Source of the DNA: Tubiluchus corallicola
Taxonomy: Eukaryota > Priapulida > Priapulimorpha > Priapulimorphida > Tubiluchidae
Length of the DNA stretch: 64,000 bases
Assembly: GCA_030141605.1 (NCBI GenBank)
Contig: JAQGDQ010002375.1
Location: 62,001 to 126,000, forward strand
Direction of reading: 5' to 3'
The translations under genes and the position numbers were made by a program. The number at the start of each line of letters is the position of its first letter. Positions within the stretch are counted from its first letter, which is position 1. The notes beneath the pieces are model-generated. The model was not told the DNA's origin, searched no databases, and worked only from the letters and a program-made list of their open reading frames with translations. Shown here one piece after another: positions 50,301 through 60,169 of the stretch.

Positions 50301-53300
50301 CATGCTCATTAAAAAAATCACGACCGTTAAATGATCTGTCCATTACTAGACTAGAAGCTTCTGTTCTGGTTTATTGTAGCACATTTATCAATGTATGTAT
50401 TTTTAGCATTTATGATTTAGTAACTTCATTACACTAATTAAAAATGCGCAATGAAAAAAACTAACAATGTAATAATTTTGGTGAACAAATTTGATGGAAT
50501 AGCTTCAGCTTATTTAGTTATAGTATTAAAGATTTTAAATTAAACAATATGAGAGTAAAAATAAAAAAAACATGATTAAGATATGCAAAAAATAGATTCA
50601 CAAAAAAATGAAAAGGAGACTTGTCAATTAATACTTTACTCTCACAGATATAGTACTAAAAGCATTGAAAAAATACAAAATATAACACTTTATTATTACA
50701 TTATACAGTATTGCATGTGCAAGTTTCTAAAGAGACAGTAGATATAGAAATACAGCAAAAAGTGCAATCTCGTTCAGAAGTTCCCACGGCAAGTATTTTA
50801 TTTTAAGCAAACATCAATAAAAGTTACCTGCATCTATTAAACGTTCTAACGATCGACGAGTCTTAATCCAAGCTGCATGTGAATATAGTATCAAGACATC
50901 TTGGACAGTATTACAACACTTTTAGGACTATTTAACTACGAAAATCGTCAAACATGGTAACAAAAAAAGTATTGTACATTGACTTGTTAGTATTACGGTC
51001 GTTATTTAAAATATTAAGTCAAAATTTTAAGCAGAACAATTATCAATGTTGGGTGCCCAAAATTTCTTTTAACATGAGTGTAAATATTCAGGTAAGCCTT
51101 AAATAAATAACTGTTCATAAGCAGCTTCTATGAACGCATTCCCAGCAAAAGTTAGCTATTATACAATAATACATAGGCCTACATACTGCAGTCAATTTCA
51201 TCAGATTTGTCGCCACAGTCATTGTCACCGTCACAGTGCCAGTTGGCTCGGATGCACTTGCCGTTAGCGCAACTGAATTCTGCCGGACCACACGACGGTA
51301 ATTCTGCAAAACAAACAAATTGAAAGTAAATAAAGCAAACACTTTTCACGGTAAGCAATAGTTCACAACAAAAGCACAAAACGATATGCATTTATTTTAG
51401 GAAAAAAGAGTTTTATCACATACGTTACGGGAATATCATAACTTGCCGTCTAACAGATTTTGCTCCCCTATATATAATGAATGTCTGTACTAACAATTTA
51501 ATTTAAACTTAGTTTACTGGTTAGGACATTTTTCAACTTACATCCCTTGCCACATTGGTTAATTTTACAGTTATGTATATAATATTGCTTGACCCACATT
51601 TAAAAATTTCAGCTTTTCTTTCAGGTAGTTCTCTATGAACAAAACATCATCGTATTTGACCTGGTACAGCAATATATTGGTTCATCTAACCATTTTAATA
51701 ATCTTACTTAACAATCGGAATAGTTATGTACATTTTGTGATAGACTTTTTTTTGCTGCAAAACTGCACTCCTCACTCCTATAAATTTTGCAGCCTGAGGC
51801 AACTTGATCAGCATTTATTTGCTGTTTGCCAAAGGCAATTATTTCAAATAAATGTTTATAAAAAATTATATAACATATATAATTATATTATTATTATTAA
51901 TTAATTAATTATCAACATAAGTATATAAGAATAAGAACATACTTTTATATATATTTTTTTATATATGTTACAATACCAAGTCATCAATTTTACGAAATTT
52001 CTATATCAAAACCAGAAGTTACCAAATAATACACATCAGCTACCATATAAATGTTAAGGATCGTGAAGCAGGGGATCTAAATTTTAAAATCATTTGTAAA
52101 ACTCCATTTACTCAAAAGCAGCCTTCCACGTATCACGGATTTTAATCTCACAGTGAGCCATAAAGAAACACAAAGCGGTTTCCATTCAGGATAAATTTTG
52201 TTCTGTGAAACGATCATAATCCAAGTCAAAGCAAATCCTTGTAGACATTTCCATTTAAATACAATAAAGCAAGATAAGATTTGACTAAAATAGCAACATT
52301 AAATTTCAAATTTATTGATCGTAACAAGTGGCAACAAAGTAAAATTGGACATATATAATACTGACGGCTCTCAGATTTTAAGAATTATCGAGAGAAAATT
52401 TACTTAATTTAAAGTAAAAATTAGTTTCTAGAGTTAAGCAATAGTTCATCTGGCTGCAACTTAGATGAGCATGCAGGTGAAACGAAATGAAATACGCATG
52501 AAATGAAACTTGTAGAACCCTGCAATGAAAGAAAAATTTCTACTAAACTAAACTTTGTAACGAAAATAATTAGCTGCCTTGTCTCAATGATAGATTTTTC
52601 AGACGTTGAAATTAATAATTATGATAAACAAATAACCAAACCCTTAATTAATTGAAAGAGGAAGTTAAAAAACTGTACGTCAATCAGGATTCGAACCTAG
52701 AACGTGTGACCTGATACCATAAGGTTCTGGATTCGAATTTCAGTTGAATTATAATCTTTCAGCACCTTCCTCTTTCAGTTAAGCAACCGCTAGATAAATT
52801 ATTGAGTGTGCATAAACTGTGAGGTTTATTAATTCTGGCTTATCACAGTTCAATATCTAGAAGCAAGACTTCTTCCATGATAGAATCTAAACCACTTTAG
52901 AAACCTAGCCAGTAAGACACATATTTATTGCTAGCAGCTCCAATGTTGTTGGGTCAGGAGGGGAACAGATAAATTAAACGAAGAATGTGAACAAAAATTA
53001 CAGAACTTCATGCAGTCTTGACTTGTGAACAATAGCCTGAGGGGATCAGCAGGCAAGAGAATTTTATTGCTTGTTGAAAACTATGCGAAAACCATAACGT
53101 GGCATCAAAACACAGCCCAGCTACGAAACTGGCATACAAATACATGTACTCGGCATGTGTAAATACAAGTGTGTCTATAATCACGAGAGAATGGGGCTAA
53201 AGGGGAGGAAACGAGAGAGTGGGAGGGGCGGAGAAAAACAGACACTGAGAGAGAAAGACGAGGGACAGAAAACGAGGGGAATGAAAGGAGAAAGAGGGGG

Positions 53301-53466
53301 AAGGGAGAGAAACACGGAAAAGGTGCGCGCGAGAGAGAGAGTGAAAGAAAGGAGAGAGGGAGAGACAGAAAGAGAAAGATGGGAAAAGAGAAAGAGTGTG
53401 GGAGACAGAGAAAAAGAGGGGAGAAGAGGAATGAAGGAGAAAGAGAGAGTGGGAGATAAGGAAAGG

Positions 53467-53522
<56 letters not shown>

Positions 53523-56215
53523 GAAAGGGAAGGAGAGAGAGAGAGAGAAGAAAGGAGAGAGAGAGAAAGAGAACGGGAAGGAAACGAAGAGAGGAAGGAA
53601 AGGAGAAAGGAGAAAGAAAGAGAGAGAGGGGGAGAGAAAGACAGAACAAGATTGTTTGCAGTAATAGGAAGCATAAAGTTGAAATCGGACAATAACAGCT
53701 TTACCTTCTGCAGTTAACACGCTACATACATACAGACACGTTCACATATAAAAGAAGACCAATAATACAATATCATAGCTGTTTTTAGTCTTGTACCGAT
53801 TTAATTAGAATTCAACAGTAAAGCTACTGGCTTTAGAAAGCAATAGCAGCGCACGGGCACCTTTACCAGAACAGACCCGGAAGCTAATTTTTATAGGTCA
53901 TCATTTCTGGTTGAATAAGAAGCATGAAACATAAACTATTGTTGGACGAAGGTCTTGTGATACTGGGCTAGACGGCTGCATTTATTCTAACATCATGATA
54001 ATTACAGTTATTAAGCTTTACTACTTTAGCTTTGTTTTAATTATAGAGACACAAAAGGTCAATTATAAGACGATGAGGGCAGACAGACAAAACCATCGAA
54101 ATTATTACTGAAGTTTTGGCTAAAGTTTACAATTCCCCACACAAAAAAATAGTTCGAGAAGTAAAGTAGGGTTAGAATAAGGGTTAGGGTTAGTGTTAGG
54201 GTTAGGGTATGGTTAGGGTATTCAGATTGTGCGGAGAAATTGTAAACTTCTTCCAGAATTTTTTACAGATAATTGCAGCTTGAAGTAACTTTATGTATGA
54301 AAAACCGGCTCTCACACACTCCTTCAGTTTTGCCATGTCAGTGTCAAATTTGTAATGATAACAAATTTTATAACCCAACTTTTGGCGTTGAAATGAACAA
54401 AGGGACATTAAACCTATCTGTCTGCCTTCCAGCCTGCCAACATTTTAGCAAGACAGACTTAGTAAATGCGTAGACATCTGTTTTAAAAAACTGACAATCA
54501 GTGTTAATATTTTAGCCACGTTCAGCCAAAGAGTTGACACATATGTCCACACAACATGATTTTAACCTGACAGAAAAACACGTAATTGTGTGAAAATTCA
54601 CAAACACTCGAAAATACTGACAGATAAACGCAACTATATCACTCTATAATTTTATTTTTTTACAATACTGTTACACAATTGGCAATTTCCAGAAAAAACT
54701 CGAAGCCGAATTTGTCTTATTGCAGAACTGTTCGACTCATAATGTCACATATTACTGACTTATTCTGTGCTAATTCACACCCCACAAATTTGAGAGCTCA
54801 AGACGCTCCTACTTTGTCCGTAACCACTAATGCCCCACCCACCACTCACACTAACAGCTTCTGAAAGTTCTGCCGGTACTTTACGGCTGTATAGTATCAA
54901 TCTGCTTCAGAGTTTTTAGTCAGACTTAAAACTTATTAGTAATGTTTAAAGACTTGAATGAAATACTACATAATAACGCTAGAAAAGGGGAAACAGGTAA
55001 CACTGGAGGAAATACCTCATTTAGTGATTCTAGTCATTTTAAAACACCTATATTTAAAAGCTTCAATATTTTTATCTCACTACACTAAGTTGCTGACAAG
55101 CATAACTATTTCAAAACCATACACACAGCAGGCACAATACTCTTATCTACGTGAAACGCGTGTACATCGCTGTCAGGTAAATAGACATAGACATTTTTTA
55201 TTTATCTCCTCATTTACACCAGAATACAAATAGGCTGTAATTGCTATAATTATTAGTTAATCAGGATAAATTAAGCACAAAAGCATAAAAGAAAGAGTTA
55301 GGTGAGTGCAGGAGAAAGGGTAGCGGAAGACCAATTGGTCATCAAGTTAGCTACCCTTACTTGACAATTAGTAAAGTTTGACAATTAATGTAAACCAGTG
55401 AGTTTAAATTAAGAGGGACAAAACAAAAAGTCTTTGAGTAAATAATGTAACGAACCCACTCTTATCAATCATTGGATTTTGAGATAAAACTTTAATAAAT
55501 GTGAAACAGTCAGGACGAGTGGCCCTCGGAACATGTGAGCCGCCAAAGGCTCCCTGAGTCAAATCCAGGCGCCTCTTTTTCACATTTACCCTCATTTAGT
55601 TAAATTTCGCTTCAAAATGAAAAATTGTATGTATCTTCCGTCATTATCTGATAATTCCAAAATTAAATCTAAAACTACATGAACAACTAATATCATCATA
55701 TAAAATCTGCCACAGCAACATAAAGGTACCTCACGTCGTAAACAATCCTTGTATCTGGAACTCGACACCTATAATTTGCACTATTTAAAATAAAAGTTGA
55801 GATTTCAAGTTACTATAACATTATTAAGTATACAGCGAGTAAAAAAAGTTTTTGTAAATTCACAGCATTGAAATTAACATTTCAGTTGTATTGTAATCTA
55901 TTCATCTTTTTCGCGTCTTAATAATATTTCTAGAAATGTTGATCCATCAAGCAAAGCAAATTCATTAGGCATGTTTGTGAAGTAATATTATTATCTAATG
56001 CGAGTAAAAAATAGTGAACATCTTATCAACGTAGTTGTAATTCAACGTAGTAGCTTTGATCTTACCGCATCCCTTTTCGTCGCTGAGGTCGCCACAGTCG
56101 TTGTCACCATCACAATGCCATTGTTGCGGAATGCACGTACAGGTGGCGTGCGATGTAGGCGTGCATGAAAATTGATTGTGTGGACAAGAACACAATTGTG
56201 AGAGCGAACCCACCC
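20933..56215 (-). CDS. LRP4: Low-density lipoprotein receptor-related protein 4 (35 exons; signal-peptide exon not found)
   Basis: Thirty-five exons join in frame with AG/GT borders to about 1,840 residues (human LRP4 has 1,905). From 5' they encode eight LDLa repeats, two EGF modules, four six-bladed YWTD propellers each followed by an EGF module, a short stalk, a membrane helix and a cytoplasmic tail. This order is LRP4: LRP5/6 start with propellers, and LRP1/2 are far larger. Many stretches match the family closely, for example the odd first LDLa ([22 protein letters not shown]), [12 protein letters not shown] and LHFPMDI. In vertebrates LRP4 is the agrin co-receptor for MuSK at the synapse and a Wnt antagonist. 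In early animals the ligand is not known to me. The tail holds SNPTY and ends ETEI. The start codon and signal peptide lie upstream of 56215 and were not identified. Introns host many mobile elements. Confidence 0.96.
21462..22063. mobile_element. TIR element, family 2, copy A, in an LRP4 intron
   Basis: Ends match over about 35 bases: left TGTGCTTGCATACCAAAAC then TGTCCATAAGTCGGCA; right is the reverse complement with one or two changes. The interior matches copy B (27551-28209) in reverse orientation. The 79-codon frame at 21713-21952 has no known domain. Length is about 600 bases; likely non-autonomous. The target duplication is not resolved. Confidence 0.85.
23990..27290 (-). other. LRP4: LRP4: propeller 4 and its EGF module
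   Basis: Exons 27113-27290, 26725-26837, 26396-26501, 25656-25790, 24842-24950 and 24537-24681 encode the propeller ([46 protein letters not shown] and LYWTDWQ). Exon 23990-24106 encodes the last EGF module ([12 protein letters not shown]), with an unusual donor GTCTGT. This propeller is split into more exons than the other three. The intron between 25790 and 24950 carries a 101-bp pogo-like MITE. Confidence 0.94.
25332..25432. mobile_element. 101-bp pogo-like MITE with TA target duplication, in an LRP4 intron
   Basis: Ends TAGTAAGTCCTC and GAGGACTTACTA are inverted repeats of 12 bases, flanked by TA on both sides. It is a very short relative of the 45021-45654 element. Confidence 0.8.
27551..28209. 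mobile_element. TIR element, family 2, copy B, in an LRP4 intron
   Basis: Left end TGTGTGCTTGCATAGCAAAA, right end reverse complement TGTGTGCTTGCAAACCAAAA, both followed by the TGTCCATAAG block. It lies in the intron between exons 27290 and 28567. Orientation is opposite to copy A. The interior is similar to copy A with many small changes. Confidence 0.85.
31091..31243. repeat. ATC/CAT trinucleotide-rich tract in an LRP4 intron
   Basis: Interrupted (ATC)n. The 71-codon His/Gln-rich frame across it is a product of the repeat. A shorter (AAT)n run lies at 30668-30691. Confidence 0.9.
32526..32760 (+). mobile_element. Truncated pogo-like element in an LRP4 intron
   Basis: It begins TA-CAGTAAGTCC and continues ACTCCCCATTTAG and GATTTTTTTACTTTG, matching the reverse complement of the right part of 45021-45654 for about 170 bases. 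The far end was not recognised before the exon at 33027. Confidence 0.7.
33550..33615 (-). repeat. tRNA-derived fragment (SINE head or tRNA pseudogene)
   Basis: On the minus strand an A-box-like TAGTGGACAGTTGGCAAGG is followed after about 31 bases by a perfect B box GGTTCAAATCC (plus 33552-33562). Spacing fits a tRNA, but the acceptor stem is not formed. It lies in the LRP4 intron between exons 33290 and 33959. Confidence 0.6.
33959..38092 (-). other. LRP4: LRP4: propeller 2 and its EGF module
   Basis: Exons 37894-38092, 37510-37697, 36031-36232 and 35070-35259 encode the propeller ([16 protein letters not shown] start; [27 protein letters not shown] and IYWTDWQ motifs). Exon 33959-34084 encodes the EGF module ([14 protein letters not shown]). 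The intron between 36232 and 37510 holds the 18-bp minisatellite. Confidence 0.94.
36600..37455. repeat. 18-bp minisatellite in an LRP4 intron, about 47 units
   Basis: The unit is GTGCTGGATGACTTCAAG with two main variable sites: GATGAC or GATGGT, and AAG or GAG. The only length change seen is one 3-base insertion near 37013. Because unit and insertion are multiples of three, several frames stay open for 280-306 codons: [12 protein letters not shown] and SRCWMT on the plus strand, STLKSS on the minus. It lies in the intron between exons 36031-36232 and 37510-37697, 55 bases from the latter. Intron retention would meet a stop at once (GGC GGG TGA), so it is not part of LRP4. Confidence 0.92.
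40157..40802. mobile_element. hAT-like element with diverged 8-bp target duplication, in an LRP4 intron
   Basis: Left end CAGGGATGTTAAATGATAC and right end reverse complement TGGTGATGTTATGATAAC are related inverted ends; CAGGGATG is a standard hAT start. The flanks CTTTTACT (40149-40156) and ATTTTGCT (40803-40810) agree at six of eight bases. Length is 646 bases with no transposase frame. Confidence 0.75.
41134..41218 (+). mobile_element. Fragment of the 41938-42475 hAT-like family
   Basis: TTGCATTTGTCACAG, GAACTTGGAACTAAAAT and TTTCCAAATT occur here and at 42058-42140 in the same order and orientation. No ends are seen. Confidence 0.7.
41938..42475. mobile_element. 538-bp hAT-like element near an LRP4 splice donor
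   Basis: Perfect 11-base inverted ends, CAGGGTTGTAA and TTACAACCCTG. The interior repeats AACTTGG/TTCCTTTTC words in both orientations. The flanking 8-mers agree only in part. The right end lies 19 bases from exon 42495-42651, on its donor side. Confidence 0.8.
43083..43622 (+). repeat. Dispersed repeat, family 1, copy 2, in an LRP4 intron
   Basis: Second copy of the repeat at 6278-6840, in the LRP4 intron between exons 42495-42651 and 43681-43911. It ends about 60 bases from the exon at 43681. The copies have diverged by many substitutions and indels, so the family is not young. Confidence 0.7.
44605..45825 (-). other. LRP4: LRP4: two EGF-like modules before propeller 1
   Basis: Exons 45700-45825 and 44605-44730, each 126 bases and phase 1-1. 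The second starts with DINEC, the calcium-binding EGF signature, and ends [13 protein letters not shown] before the first propeller. The intron between them holds the 634-bp pogo-like element. Confidence 0.93.
45021..45654. mobile_element. 634-bp pogo-like TIR element in an LRP4 intron
   Basis: Inverted ends CAGTAAGTCCTCGCTTAA are identical over 18 bases. TA follows the right end; the left flank reads TG instead. No transposase frame is present. It lies between the two EGF exons 44605-44730 and 45700-45825, ending 45 bases from the latter. Confidence 0.85.
48411..48460 (+). repeat. tRNA-derived fragment lacking the anticodon arm
   Basis: A perfect A box TGGCTGAGTGG (48422-48432) and a perfect B box GGTTCGAATCC (48447-48457) lie only 14 bases apart. 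The anticodon arm is missing, so it is not a working tRNA; it may be the head of a SINE. It lies in an LRP4 intron. Confidence 0.7.
52645..52785. repeat. Imperfect palindrome with B-box-like sequence in both arms
   Basis: TTAATTGAAAGAGGAAG (52647-52663) pairs with CTTCCTCTTTCAGTTAA (52767-52783), and AGGATTCGAACCTAGAAC pairs with GGTTCTGGATTCGAATTTC. The GGTTCGAATCC box on the minus strand suggests two head-to-head tRNA-derived pieces. It lies in the first large LRP4 intron. Confidence 0.6.
53190..53650. repeat. Long purine (GA-rich) tract in an LRP4 intron
   Basis: About 460 bases almost without pyrimidines on the plus strand, with (GA)n near 53470-53524. Frames rich in Arg/Glu or Ser/Leu across it are artefacts. 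On the LRP4 transcript strand it is pyrimidine-rich. Confidence 0.93.
54167..54220 (+). repeat. Interstitial telomere-like repeat (TTAGGG)n
   Basis: About eight imperfect TTAGGG units (with TTAGTG and GGTATGG variants). TTAGGG is the ancestral animal telomere unit. It lies deep inside an LRP4 intron, not at a contig end. Confidence 0.85.
55490..55585 (+). repeat. Degenerate tRNA-Leu/Ser-like fragment
   Basis: GTCAGGACGAGTGGCC resembles the 5' part of animal tRNA-Leu, and GAGTCAAATCCAGG resembles a B box. The body between them does not fold as a tRNA by eye. It lies in the first large LRP4 intron. Confidence 0.35.
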
Positions 56216-57011
56216 CTAGAATATAATAAAAATAGTTATCATTGCAGTAGTTAATAATACAACATTGGTAGGACTGGCCGAACTCTGATTTTGTTTAGTT
56301 AAATTATTATATACTTATATTATTTATTAATATTATTTTTATATTTTTATTATAAGATTATAAGACTATATATGTTAGACATAATCCCATATAAGAATGG
56401 GAATACAACGTAAAACACCATTTTCCAGTACGTATCGTGAATAAAAAAAGACCAAAAGTAATACTTATAAGATGCCAGGCTTGTCAATAAGTTCGCTATT
56501 TGATTTGCATTCCACTCTGAATAGTAAGTACTCTTACTCAAAATTTATAAGTGCCAAATAAGCTGGGTATTGGGTTTTCCTTCCTGACTTTACATTGTCT
56601 TCGTAAAAATGTACTTAATCGCATCTACTAGCCAAATATTTTTTAAACCCTGTTGATGGCGACACTATCGGGCAACAGGACATCTAAAGCCAAAAAAACG
56701 TTGAGTGCCCAGAAAAATCCACGTAAATAGGCCTGTCTAGGAGTCTGCGGGAGTCACATTTAGAGGATATAACAAGAAAGAAAATACACCGTATCAATAG
56801 CTAAAAATGGAACAAAAGTGAAAATCTTTTCCACATCATACGTAGTTGAACTTGCATTCCTAAAAAAGCAGCAGAAAGATTAGGTGTACAAAAAGTCGAT
56901 TATACAAAAAGCTGATGTGCGTCAAACAGCCAAACGAGATCTCCAACAAAAACTGGACCACAAAACCAGCAAAGAACCATGATCTGGATAGGACCTATGT
57001 AATTATTATAG

Positions 57012-57193
57012 ACTTTTAGAAAATTCTCCAAAGAATTACTGAAACCTCCCAAAAGGGTTCCTGCTGAACAAATCCTAGCTTACTTAGATGAAACAGACAA
57101 AGATCTTGAGCATTTAGCAACACTACTAGGTCTCAATGATAATTTGCTTGTTCACCACAAAAATGTGTGGTCATCACTTCTATGTTTACGATA
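57012..57193 (+). pseudogene. Unassigned coding remnant
   Basis: An ATG-less frame of about 60 codons contains VPAEQILAYLDETDKDLEH and then LATLLGLNDNLLVHHKNVW, which looks protein-like and unlike random AT-rich DNA. Upstream, in another frame, TAKRDLQQKLDHKTSKEP also looks coding. The family is not recognised; a dead transposon protein is the likeliest source. Confidence 0.3.
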
Positions 57194-58629
57194 AATTTTG
57201 CACTTCTCAATAATTATTTATACAGCTGTGAAGAACAATAAGTGTTGTCCAAAGATAGTGAAATAATTCAAAATAACTGTACCAGGTTGTATAGGCTACA
57301 TAAACAACGTGACTGATAACAAAAATTCTTTGAAAGATTCTCTATCATTGATGATTCGCCAAACACCTTGGCGGCGCTTCGCCTTTGCCAACGGCTTAAC
57401 ATTAACTTTACCATGAGATAAAAGATCTAGTCAAATATTAGCTCGTCAATGGCAAGGCAAACAACGAACCGGTATTAAAGATGAAAGAAGGCGACGTAAA
57501 TTTCTATCGAAAGTAATAAGGATTTCAGCAGTGAACTCAAGAGATCAAGGTATGTAAACTGTAAAAACCCATTAACATGTTGATTACAAATGGCGTACGG
57601 AAGATGCGTCACGTGACCTATCTCACATGAATTTACTTAGGTTGTTAATATAATAATATATAACGTTATTTACACAGTTAAGATGTATTCTTGACTTCAC
57701 GTAAGGTGTATAATGTTGCCTCTTTTGTAATAAATAGAGCTTCAGACGTTTTAATGGTCTCAAAATGAATGAATCTCAATGAAATCCGAAGAGTTCAAAA
57801 AGTTCATTCAGGTCGTCTTATAAAACACAAAATACAACCTGAACACTTATAGACTAAGATCTGATCTCATTCGAATTTCTTAACACATACTTCACCTAAT
57901 GAAATTATACAAACATCAAGGTCATAATTTTTTTCAAATGAAAAGTACGAAATATTTTCACAATAAGTATGGCCAATATGGTCAGTTGATCACCTCGTCT
58001 TTTCCCATCCCTTTCACTCTAGCCCAACTGCTTTCATCATATAATAAGTATATGAGTACAAGTGAATTTACCATCAGAACAACTCCCCACTCCAGATAAT
58101 ATACAAGCTTCTTAAAGCAGTACAGTCTAGTCCAGTTCAGTCCATTTAACTAAAATAAATCTGGCTACTCTTGATTCGTAAATGACATAATGTACAAATA
58201 GATGTTGAAAACTTAATAATGTTCATAAAAATTTATCAGTTTTTTTGACTACCTAGAGTTGCGATACGGTACAAGGATCATTTGACAGTTTATAGGACGA
58301 ACTGCCCAAATTTTTGGCTGATAAGGCCAGCTATTATATAGTATCTGCCAGAAGCCGATCACGAAGCCATGTAAAGTGTAGCATTACCCGCGCCCCTATG
58401 TAATGCAAATTGAATTCTCTCAGCGGCTGGTTAACAACATCACTAATTAAGAGGCAATTTCTCTTCTGTGCCGCCCGACTTGCTGTTAGTGTTAAATTAT
58501 TAAAGAGGATTGGCTGGCTGTTAAGTACTCCAGGCTCAAGTGATTGATAAATGAAACCAGTTCAATCACAGTGTAAATACTGCAAAGAATATGAAATGTG
58601 TTTTGTCGAAGATGAAGAGGCTGAAAAGT

Positions 58630-58745
58630 GAAAATGATGAGAGAGAAGGGAGGAAGGGAGAAGCAAGAGAGAGAGAGAGGGGGAGAGAGGGAGAGAGAGA
58701 GAGGGGGAGAGAGAGAAGAGAGAATGAGAAGAGAGAGAAGGGGAA
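58630..58745. repeat. GA-rich purine tract
   Basis: Interrupted (GA)n and GGGAGA words on the plus strand with no coding potential. Confidence 0.9.
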
Positions 58746-59862
58746 GCGTGAGAAAGTAGAGGTTATATGATGTTACAGAGTTATTAGAGTACAGCTATTG
58801 GAGGTTACATGATGTAAAATAAAATTCTTGTGTACTAAGCATGAACTCCGCAGAATTCTTGTGGTTAAGCCATACTACATATGTCAGTCATTCGGTAGGA
58901 GGTAGTAGTCAAAGCAAGTAGCTACGAAGCTTATAGAGTTAGTAGCATCAGAGGTTATAATTTCTGTGCTAGGTTAGTCACTATTGTATGTCTTGCAATA
59001 CACGTGGATGGCTCAGCATTCTGCTGTCTATATCAAGTGTAATACCTACGTAGGTGAACTATTTAGCTCATGGCCTGTCAACAACACAATAACGCCGCAA
59101 TGGTTACCTAATTTCTAGCTCTCATTTATCGGGGTAGCCTTACAGCAGCTAGCATTAATAACTGGCGCATAGAACCCATATTATTATAAGCCTTATACTG
59201 TATCAAGAATTCATACTTAACAAAAATGAGCAGTATTTATAATTTCTCTCGCGGCCTATACCATAGTCGTTGAATTATTTCGTCACCTTTGCGCGAATTT
59301 CACAAGATTATACACAGGTTTGGAATACTGTGTGCTAATAAAAAACTTTTGATAATAATAACATGGTATATTACCCGTAAAAGTTATGGTGACATTAAAT
59401 TACATTATGATAGAATTTAATTTAAGTTTCCGACAGTCATATTTTGGTGACAAGATATCTTGCTGTTGCATTATATAAATATAATTTTAATGAATATGAA
59501 CTGATGCCTGTACTCGACTTCCATGGTTGTAACCGTAGGCCAAAGGTCAGTGGGTCAAAGGTACTGGTCACGTTGGGCCTAATACTCTAAGTCAGTAAGA
59601 ATGTACACTAGCCAGGTAACAAGGCAGGCTTCACTTTGTGAGTCACGTGACGAAACTATGACTAGTTTTCAATTCCGACGTCCAATAATACAATACTTAA
59701 AGGGTCGTAATAATAAACTGTCGCCCGTATTTACAGAGAACTCGCTGAGCTCTTGTTATGTGTAATAAATCATATTGCACCACTTGAACGGGGGAAATAT
59801 TGGAACAAACACCTTTATAACAATATATGGCAATAACAGATATTTGTAATTGAGCTTCTACG

Positions 59863-60169
59863 TTACACTACGGGGGGGGGGGTTATTGGCAATTGATGTA
59901 ATGAATGATGTGTGCTGTCATTACAATGTACAGGTAGTCGGGTACAGGCATTATAACAATCTTGAAAAGTGTTGGGACTAATTACATTAACATTTATACT
60001 GTTTGACGTTTTATAACCAAGGTCTCCATAAGGACCTAGCAGAGTGGTATGTACTCCTCGCGGGCTACAAGTAGAAAGGCGAGGGAGTACTGTAATATTT
60101 CCAGCGAAGTCTGGGACAAAATCCCAGCTCCAATCTAAATACAAACTGAACCCCAACTGTGAACTGAAG
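59863..60169 (-). CDS. Doubtful exon of unknown gene
   Basis: A minus-strand frame of about 100 codons opens just after an acceptor-like TTCAGTTCACAG. It includes LDWSWDFVPDFAGNITVLP, CSPRGVHTTLLGPYGDLGY and FQDCYNACTRLPVHC, with balanced composition and five Cys. It ends in an 11-C run. It lies upstream of LRP4 on the same strand, but no donor in the phase needed by LRP4 was found. No family is recognised. Confidence 0.25.

Larger units (their letters stand above)
46275..56215 (-). other. LRP4: LRP4: eight LDLa repeat exons
   Basis: One LDLa repeat per exon: 56066-56215, 51187-51303, 49760-49873, 49516-49632, 48747-48875, 47883-47999, 47224-47340 and 46275-46412. All exons begin and end in phase 1, the classic shuffling phase for this module. 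Repeats 1-7 carry a CDG/CDx..DC.D.SDE calcium cage; repeat 1 has an extra Cys pair in a TCTC stretch, as in vertebrate LRP4. Repeat 8 ([19 protein letters not shown]) has the longer, variant end that vertebrate repeat 8 also shows. Repeat 1 is separated from repeat 2 by the largest intron, 4.76 kb. Confidence 0.95.

Noticed and set aside
53105-53720. Ser/Leu-rich and Arg/Glu-rich frames of 150-195 codons
   Set aside because: They are readings of the GA-rich purine tract in different frames.
20933-56215. LRP5/6, LRP1 or LRP2 as identity of the large gene
   Set aside because: LRP5/6 have propellers before the LDLa repeats and no NPxY, and LRP1/2 have many more repeats. Eight LDLa, two EGF, then four propeller-EGF sets is the LRP4 order.
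774-56215. U12-type introns as targets of the local SNRNP48 product
   Set aside because: The donors I read begin GTAAG, GTATG, GTGAG or similar; none shows the GTATCCTT or ATATCCTT consensus.
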